Shown: in pieces, positions 56,386 through 63,449 of the stretch
Numbering within the stretch: the stretch's first letter is position 1
Layout: the number at the start of each line of letters is the position of its first letter
Origin: Microcoleus vaginatus WJT46-NPBG5
GTDB taxonomy: Bacteria; Cyanobacteriota; Cyanobacteriia; Cyanobacteriales; Oscillatoriaceae
DNA: 63,449 nucleotides
NCBI GenBank assembly: GCA_019359355.1
Contig: JAHHHM010000032.1
Coordinates: 1 to 63,449, forward strand
Direction of reading: 5' to 3'
Translations under genes and position numbers: made by a program
Notes under the pieces: model-generated
Databases searched by the model: none
Told to the model about the DNA's origin: nothing
Seen by the model: the letters and a program-made list of their open reading frames with translations, nothing else

Positions 56386-59166
56386 ATGAAACGAGCAACA
56401 CTAATCTCTCTTATTTATCCATTTCTATTAATGTCAAGCACTGGGTCAGTAAATGAATCGACTCCACGGCAAGTAGCAAAAACATTTGAAATTAAGCAGC
56501 GTTTTGTCCCAGCAGTCCGGGAGCTATTTACCCAAATGTTACAGGAAAATCAAATCATTAGTAATCTTGCCAGCCCGCGTAGTCGTGTCAGTCTTAATAA
56601 TAATTGGAAATTTCTCCGAGAGGATATGAAAGGCGCTGAACTTCCTCGTTATAATGACGCTGACTGGTCAGTTGTGAATTTGCCTCATACTTGGAATGCT
56701 GAAGATGCGTTTGACGAGGTTCCCGGTTACTATCGGGGTGCCGGCTGGTATCGCAAAACTTTGGAAATTGACAGGAATTTAAAAGGAAAAAATCTTTTTC
56801 TTTATTTTGAGGCAGTTAATCAAGTTGCTGATGTCTTTGTGAATGGAAAACTGGCTTGCCATCATGAAGGGGGTTATACAGCCTTTGCTTGTGAAGTAAC
56901 AGATTTGGTAAACTTTGGCACGGATGCCGGTGGTAATACCATTGCCATTAAAGCAGATAACAGTTTTAACGAGAATATTGCCCCACTTTCAGCAGATTTT
57001 ACATTTTATGGCGGCATCTATCGAGATGTTTTGCTGATCGCAACTGAACCTTTACATATCAATGTTTTGGACTTTGCTTCGCCGGGAGTTTATGTAGATA
57101 CGCCGACGGTTTCTGAGGAACGCGCAACGGTACGAATTCGGGGGACAATTGTTAACCGCACAGCAGAAAACAAGCAGGTGCGAGTTGAAAATACGATAAC
57201 AGATGCTAGGGGAAAAACGGTTGCCGTTGTGGAGTCTTTTGTTAAGGTGCCGACAAACGGAAAAACACTGTTTGAACAGTTGAGTAAATCTATTAATAAT
57301 TTGCAACTTTGGTCAACGGATAACCCCTATCTCTATACAGTCTCTACGAATATCTATGAGAGTGATCGCCTAGTAGACATTGTTAAAAATCCCCTCGGCT
57401 TTCGCTGGTTTTCTTTTGACGCAGAAAAGGGATTTTTTCTCAACGGCAAACCCTTAAAGTTGCAAGGAACAAACCGGCATCAAGATTACAAAGGCATGGG
57501 AAACGCTGTTAGCAATGAAATTCACCGCAACGATCTCCAGATGATCAAGGATATGGGAGCAAATTTCCTGCGTTTAGCTCATTATCCCCAAGATCCCGTA
57601 GTCTTGCAAGCCGCAGATCAGCTTGGTTTAATTATATGGGAAGAAATTCCCCTGGTTAACTATATTACTCCCTCGAAAGCATTCACCGAAACAAGTAAAG
57701 TGATGCTAACTGAAATGATTCGTCAGCATTATAATCATCCCTCGGTGCTGATGTGGGGTTATATGAATGAGATATTTCTAAAAGGGCCAGAAAAGACGCC
57801 AGAATACCAGCAAAAAACTTTAGAATTGGCGCAAACTTTAGAAAAGTTACTCCGGCAAGAAGATGCAACAAGAACGAGTGTAATGGCAATGCATCGCATC
57901 TCCCTTTACAATGAAGCCGGTATTGCAGATGTTCCGCAAGTGGTTGGCTGGAATATTTATGCCGGCTGGTATAGTGGCGTATTTACAGATTTTGGAAAAT
58001 TTCTAGATGAACAGCATGAAAAGTTTCCCAACCGGCCTATAATTGTCAGTGAATACGGTGCTGACAGTGACTCAAGATTGCATTCCTTAAATCCCCAGCG
58101 CAGAGATTTTACAGCAGAATATCAACGAAGGCTGCACGAAAGTTATTTACAGCAAATAGAAGCACGTTCTTTTGTAGCCGGCAGTTCTTTATGGAATCAA
58201 TTTGATTTCGGGGTTGAAGATCGCGGCGGTTCTATCCCTCATCTTAACCAAAAAGGCATCCAAACCTTTGACCGGCAACCCAAAGATATCTACTTTTTTT
58301 ATAAAGCAAAATTCTCTAAGGAACCAGTCATATATATCGCAACTCGCGAATGGTTGCAACGTTCAGGAAGCGCAGAAACACCTGAAAAAACAAACATAAA
58401 AGAATCCCCTGATTCTCAAATGCCGATAAAAAGTTCACTTTCCACAGTACAGCCAGTGCAAGTTTACTCAAACTACCCAAAAGTCGAACTGTTTGTCAAC
58501 AATCAATCTTTAGGAGTTAGAGAAATCGATGGTAGCCGGCAGGCAACTTGGGATGTGCCTTTTCGGAATGGCACTAATGTTATTAAAGCCTGTGGATTTC
58601 AAAATAATTCTTTCTCTAGAGAAGAAAATTGCGACCGCGTTGAGATAAACTTCACTGAGCAACCCTTAAATCTTGCTGATCCATCGCTTCCATTTAAAGA
58701 ATTAGCTGTGAATGCCGGCTCAGATGCTCAATTCATCGATGAAAATGGCATAATTTGGGAGCCAGATCAAGAATATAAACCAGGAAGTTGGGGATATATT
58801 GCTGGTGAAAAAACACCGCCGACAGAAGTAGAAAATATTCGAGGAACCACCGCAGATCCACTTTATCAAATGATGCGAATCGGCAGTCATCGTTATCGCT
58901 TTGATGTGCCGGATGGAGAGTATGAAATCGAATTACTTTTTGCCGAAAGATTGCTAAAAGAACCCAAGGAACGCGTATTTAATGTTAAAATAAATGATCA
59001 GTTTGTTCTAAAAAATTTAGACTTAGTAAAACAATACGGGATGTTTCGGGCCGTTAATCAAGCATTTCAGCTAAAAGCTGCTGAGGGAAAAGGAATTGAA
59101 ATTCAATTGATAGCAGAAATTGGAGAGCCTGTGGTGAGTGGAATTCGGGTTCGCCGGCTGCGTTAA
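56386..59166 (+). CDS. family 2 glycoside hydrolase with malectin-like C-terminus
   Basis: 926 residues. A short signal-like hydrophobic N-terminus (residues 4-20) suggests export. Then the GH2 jelly-roll (NNNWKFLRED...PHTWNAEDAF...GAGWYRKTL), an immunoglobulin-like domain, and a TIM barrel with LQGTNRHQDYKGMG. The acid/base Glu is in GYMNEIF and the nucleophile Glu in IVSEYGAD. A malectin-like domain occupies about 770-920 (NAGSDAQFID..., VPDGEYEIELLFAE). Likely a beta-galactosidase or beta-glucuronidase acting on plant or envelope polysaccharide. Stand-alone gene. Confidence 0.88.
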   Translation: MKRATLISLIYPFLLMSSTGSVNESTPRQVAKTFEIKQRFVPAVRELFTQMLQENQIISNLASPRSRVSLNNNWKFLREDMKGAELPRYNDADWSVVNLPHTWNAEDAFDEVPGYYRGAGWYRKTLEIDRNLKGKNLFLYFEAVNQVADVFVNGKLACHHEGGYTAFACEVTDLVNFGTDAGGNTIAIKADNSFNENIAPLSADFTFYGGIYRDVLLIATEPLHINVLDFASPGVYVDTPTVSEERATVRIRGTIVNRTAENKQVRVENTITDARGKTVAVVESFVKVPTNGKTLFEQLSKSINNLQLWSTDNPYLYTVSTNIYESDRLVDIVKNPLGFRWFSFDAEKGFFLNGKPLKLQGTNRHQDYKGMGNAVSNEIHRNDLQMIKDMGANFLRLAHYPQDPVVLQAADQLGLIIWEEIPLVNYITPSKAFTETSKVMLTEMIRQHYNHPSVLMWGYMNEIFLKGPEKTPEYQQKTLELAQTLEKLLRQEDATRTSVMAMHRISLYNEAGIADVPQVVGWNIYAGWYSGVFTDFGKFLDEQHEKFPNRPIIVSEYGADSDSRLHSLNPQRRDFTAEYQRRLHESYLQQIEARSFVAGSSLWNQFDFGVEDRGGSIPHLNQKGIQTFDRQPKDIYFFYKAKFSKEPVIYIATREWLQRSGSAETPEKTNIKESPDSQMPIKSSLSTVQPVQVYSNYPKVELFVNNQSLGVREIDGSRQATWDVPFRNGTNVIKACGFQNNSFSREENCDRVEINFTEQPLNLADPSLPFKELAVNAGSDAQFIDENGIIWEPDQEYKPGSWGYIAGEKTPPTEVENIRGTTADPLYQMMRIGSHRYRFDVPDGEYEIELLFAERLLKEPKERVFNVKINDQFVLKNLDLVKQYGMFRAVNQAFQLKAAEGKGIEIQLIAEIGEPVVSGIRVRRLR

Positions 59167-59315
59167 TCAATCATTTATTTCCGATGTTTATTTTGATTAA
59201 ATTAGGGGAAAAATTCACACCGTAAACGGTTGAAAAATTGCAAAGTCTTCGCTTAGCCGGCCCCCAAAGACTGAAACGGAAATAGAGAAAAATCCCCATT
59301 TCCTCTGCTCCCGTT

Positions 59316-60446
59316 CTATATCAAAATGGCATTTGGCTGAAGGTGATAAACAACAACCGGCTCATCAATTCCTTTCAACTGTAGCTGAGACGGTTGCCCA
59401 AGGTAATCTTTAACCAGCGCGGCGGCATTCGGCTCTTCTAAAAAAGTGCCGGTGACGGCGATATCATTGCCGTGGCTAGTAGCTTGCACCCGTGCTGCAG
59501 TGTTGACAGTGGTGCCAAAATAGTCAGGGCGACCGTTAAGGTTAACACTAATACAGGGGCCAACTTCTATGCCAATTTTGAGAATCAATTCGTCTTCTGG
59601 TGGCAGTTGTAACTGCCGGTTTAACTGGGCGAGTTGCTGATGCATAATGATCGCTGCCTGTAAAGCGTCTGTTGGCTCCGTAAAGGCTGCCATAATAGCA
59701 TCACCAATGGTTTTGACCACCACTCCATTACACTCGTCTACGACGGTAAATAAGTGATCAAAATGGTGCCGTACCAAACTGTAAGCCACTGTATCTCCGC
59801 GTCGGGAATAAAGTGCAGTTGAACCGGCAAGATCGGTAAACAAAATCGCCACCCGCCGCACAATTAAACTCTCATTCGGTGGGATTGTTTCGCGGGGAAA
59901 CAGGTTGCGAAAAGTTTGTAAAGTTAACAGCCGGTGGCCAGAAACTACACCATACTGAGCATCAATTTTCCCCCTAAACTCTGGATCATCTGCCGATAAA
60001 TCGAGTTGACGCAGGCGATCATCAATGCTGAAAGTCACTCGCACAGCTCGATCTGCATCCGTCAGCGCCGATTGACGACAGCCAGGACAAGTGTGATGAG
60101 TGTGTAATTCACCCAACCCTTTAATGCTAAGATCAATGCCTCCACAGTGAGCGCATCGAATGTCCCAATTAAGCGTAACAATCCCTTCCTTAAGCGCAAA
60201 TACAAAAAGTCTCAGCGTTTGTTGCTCGCTCAGCTGCAACCGATCAGCAATCCGACGGGGATTGGCGTGATACAATTCTCGGCTGTCTTCCGCCTGTAAA
60301 AAAGTTTTTAACCGGCCTAACACCTCTGGAGTGATGCCGTAAGCGGCTAAGGCATCAGCGGCTTGTGAGAGATTCCGAACCGACTGCCTGCCCCACTTCC
60401 CCAGCTTTGCAAACGGATGCCGGTGTTGTTGAAAAAAGTTCAGCAT
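59316..60446 (-). CDS. class III adenylate/guanylate cyclase with zinc ribbon
   Basis: 376 residues. Helical N-terminal region (about 15-90) of the DUF5939-type, a zinc ribbon with Cys98, Cys101, Cys120 and Cys123, then a class III cyclase domain (about 197-370): metal-binding Asp205 (FTDLAGST) and Asp249 (KTIGDAIMAAF), and the VNTAARVQ motif near residue 316. The catalytic residues seem intact; whether the product is cAMP or cGMP cannot be read with certainty. The zinc ribbon in front of the cyclase suggests a regulatory or nucleic-acid-binding input. Stand-alone gene. Confidence 0.88.
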   Translation of the reverse strand: MLNFFQQHRHPFAKLGKWGRQSVRNLSQAADALAAYGITPEVLGRLKTFLQAEDSRELYHANPRRIADRLQLSEQQTLRLFVFALKEGIVTLNWDIRCAHCGGIDLSIKGLGELHTHHTCPGCRQSALTDADRAVRVTFSIDDRLRQLDLSADDPEFRGKIDAQYGVVSGHRLLTLQTFRNLFPRETIPPNESLIVRRVAILFTDLAGSTALYSRRGDTVAYSLVRHHFDHLFTVVDECNGVVVKTIGDAIMAAFTEPTDALQAAIIMHQQLAQLNRQLQLPPEDELILKIGIEVGPCISVNLNGRPDYFGTTVNTAARVQATSHGNDIAVTGTFLEEPNAAALVKDYLGQPSQLQLKGIDEPVVVYHLQPNAILI

Positions 60447-60647
60447 GGTCAGGTCTATCTCCTACCTTGCATTTTGCAGGTTCTATCCGGTACTCGACTT
60501 TTTTGGTCAAATGCAACCCGCTTTAGTCCACTTTAACAAATCTGCTGTGATGGGATTTAATGTCTCTAAATTTCCCAGCTAAATTTTTTTACACTAACTT
60601 GTGCCGACTTCTAATCCTGCCGCTGCCGGTTTTAACTTTACAGAGAT

Positions 60648-60683
60648 AAAAAAATCCCCCAAACTAAGGCGGGGGATTTTTTT
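60648..60683. terminator. rho-independent terminator
   Basis: aaaaaaatccccc / gggggattttttt, a strong G/C stem with flanking A and T runs on both sides, working in either direction. It lies downstream of the psaL-psaI genes (minus strand) and upstream of the cyclase gene. Confidence 0.9.
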
Positions 60684-60823
60684 GGAACTCAAGAGAAAGA
60701 TTGCAAGAAAATCAAGCGATTCACTGAAACTCCCACAAGCATCTAGTTCCTTCCGAGGAGACTGATTGCCCTTTTGATGTGAGTGACAGCCTGCTGAGAA
60801 TAGCTCTAAAATCAAGCCAACAA

Positions 60824-60940
60824 TTACTGTTCGCTTTCAATGTAGATAAACAGCAGACCCATCACTACAGCAGGCAACAGCCAGGTAACCACAGGAATCA
60901 GAATCCAGGGCAGGTACGAAGCTGCGTATGCACCTGTCAT
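60824..60940 (-). CDS. psaI: photosystem I subunit VIII (PsaI)
   Basis: 38 residues from ATG 60940: [20 protein letters not shown], one membrane helix, and an acidic end YIESEQ. This matches PsaI, which helps bind PsaL and organise PSI trimers or tetramers in the thylakoid membrane. It lies 265 bases downstream of psaL on the same strand, ahead of a terminator. Confidence 0.93.
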   Translation of the reverse strand: MTGAYAASYLPWILIPVVTWLLPAVVMGLLFIYIESEQ

Positions 60941-61204
60941 ATTAAATTCTCCTATCTAAAGTTACAGGGTTTCCGAGAGGAATCTTACTGTACCTTGTAC
61001 ATAAGATTCTTCCCTCTCAAGATTCTTAACAAAAAAGGATCTGAATGCATGACATTCCGATCCCAATTTGTCAAATAATAGCCGCCTCTTGAAAGGCTGG
61101 CCATCAAAGAGCCAGAAAGCGACTCACAAATGAGATTGACTGCCGGCGCAAGTTGGAACAGGACGCCATCAGTGTGAAGGTGGCCCATCCAACCCAAAGA
61201 AGGT

Positions 61205-61711
61205 CTAGCTATTGACCAAGCCTCGGAAAATCGCATCCACACCAGAGAAATTCTCTAGTAGGAAGTAGGCAACGAAAGCGCCACCCACAGCACCCAGGAA
61301 GAAGCCGGCAGTAAGCTGGCTCCAGCCTTCTGCAGTTTTCAAAGGATTAGGAGCTTGAGGATTTTCGCCCGGATAGCCACTGTCCTGTTGGAAAGAAACG
61401 ATGCCATAGAGGGACATTCCAGCGGTCGCGATTAAAATCAAACTCAGGGTTGAAATTAATCCGCCGAGATTGGCTGCCTCTTTGTAATCGCGCAATGGCC
61501 CAAATACAACCCACGGCCCTACTAGGAAATAACCATGAGCCAGCCCAACCTCCAGACCCCGTTGGATCGCAGAAATACCTTTGCGGTAGGCTGGTAAATT
61601 ACCAATGAAAGCTTTACTGAAAGCAGAAGAGTTGATGGGAGTTTCGAGATTACCAACAAATGGGTCGCCATTAAACGGCTTGACCACTTCCATATCTCTA
61701 GGATCTGCCAT
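61205..61711 (-). CDS. psaL: photosystem I subunit XI (PsaL)
   Basis: 168 residues: PINSSAFSKAFIGNLPAYRKG near residue 27, GLEVGLAHGYFLVGPW near 53, and C-terminal helix VGGAFVAYFLLENF. PsaL links PSI monomers into trimers or tetramers. A good ribosome site (gggagg at complement of 61723-61729) precedes the ATG at 61711. Co-transcribed with psaI. Confidence 0.96.
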   Translation of the reverse strand: MADPRDMEVVKPFNGDPFVGNLETPINSSAFSKAFIGNLPAYRKGISAIQRGLEVGLAHGYFLVGPWVVFGPLRDYKEAANLGGLISTLSLILIATAGMSLYGIVSFQQDSGYPGENPQAPNPLKTAEGWSQLTAGFFLGAVGGAFVAYFLLENFSGVDAIFRGLVNS

Positions 61712-62068
61712 GCTTAATTTTTCCTCCCTTTCTGAGAATCGGTAGAAGAACTTAAGCTCATATTCTAAGCAAGGAGGGGTTGCCTAATCGCAGAATTGGT
61801 TGTGAGCTTTAGAAAAGTTCATTAAACCGGCTGATGAAACGCAATTTTGTTACAAATTATAAATTTCAGTTGATTTTTCAATTTTTCAGCCAACGTTTTG
61901 TCCGGTAAAACCCCCACTTAACCGAGAGCTATCCCAAATTTCCGTGAAATAATCCATTAATTTTTGTTAAACAGGCCAATGGGATTTGTTTGACCCCAAG
62001 CACAAACGAGGACAGCGCGAACGTCCTGATTGTGGCCATTGTGGCTGGCAAAGGTAAGGGAGTGTGTG

Positions 62069-63449
<1,381 letters not shown>

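Noticed and set aside
60985-61242. Open frame between psaI and psaL, considered as psaJ
   Set aside because: It overlaps psaL and its sequence lacks the PsaJ pattern.

Overview
The window is chromosomal DNA of a cyanobacterium. It carries photosystem I genes (psaI, psaL and the 5' end of psaB), a CpcS/CpeS-type phycobiliprotein lyase, an omega-3 fatty acid desaturase (desB), the DUF502-nusB-ftsY gene group, and heptameric short tandem repeats of the kind seen in filamentous cyanobacteria. An HpsJ-like protein beside glycosyltransferases fits a filamentous, hormogonium-type lifestyle. The palindrome GCCGGC is very frequent, while the usual cyanobacterial HIP1 octamer GCGATCGC is uncommon. No rRNA, tRNA, CRISPR array or insertion sequence was recognised.

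Layout. 1-6.4 kb: the tail of an unknown gene, a YgfZ/GcvT-like folate-binding protein, small secreted and membrane hypotheticals, a SWIM zinc-finger protein and a PD-(D/E)XK nuclease. 6.4-13.5 kb: a patatin-like lipase, then a minus-strand methionine-salvage cluster read mtnD, mtnW (RuBisCO-like), an EEP-family hydrolase, mtnX, an SLH/WG-repeat protein, mtnB. 14-17.9 kb: hypotheticals, a ZIP-like membrane protein and a methyltransferase. 17.9-22.7 kb: a conflict-system island. It holds a decayed copy of a NACHT C-terminal domain, a small antitoxin-like gene, a RelBE-type toxin-antitoxin pair, and a NACHT-HEAT STAND NTPase whose single reading frame is cut by three different in-frame stop codons without any frameshift. 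23-31 kb: smc, a PRC-barrel protein, a PBP4-type D,D-carboxypeptidase and a secreted protein with a duplicated domain.

31.4-36 kb: a minus-strand group encoding an FdhF/YdeP-like molybdopterin oxidoreductase, two hypotheticals and the sulfurtransferase FdhD. 36-46.5 kb: envelope and secretion genes (CAP-RTX protein, phycobilin lyase, desB, a TpsB/FhaC-type outer-membrane transporter, an RTX lipase, a DUF928 protein). 46.9-56 kb: a transglutaminase-like protein, ftsY-nusB-DUF502, then polysaccharide genes (family 2 glycosyltransferase, HpsJ-like protein, fused TIGR04282/TIGR04283 protein). 56-63.4 kb: a family 2 glycoside hydrolase, a class III nucleotide cyclase with a zinc ribbon, psaI and psaL, an SGNH hydrolase and the start of psaB.

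The most unusual items are the NACHT frame with one UGA, one UAG and one UAA; the toxin-antitoxin module bracketed by two copies of the same NACHT C-terminal domain; heptamer repeats that have become coding sequence inside smc and probably ftsY; a psaB with no psaA directly upstream; and unrelated genes embedded in the methionine-salvage cluster. All functional names come from reading motifs by eye; no database search was run.
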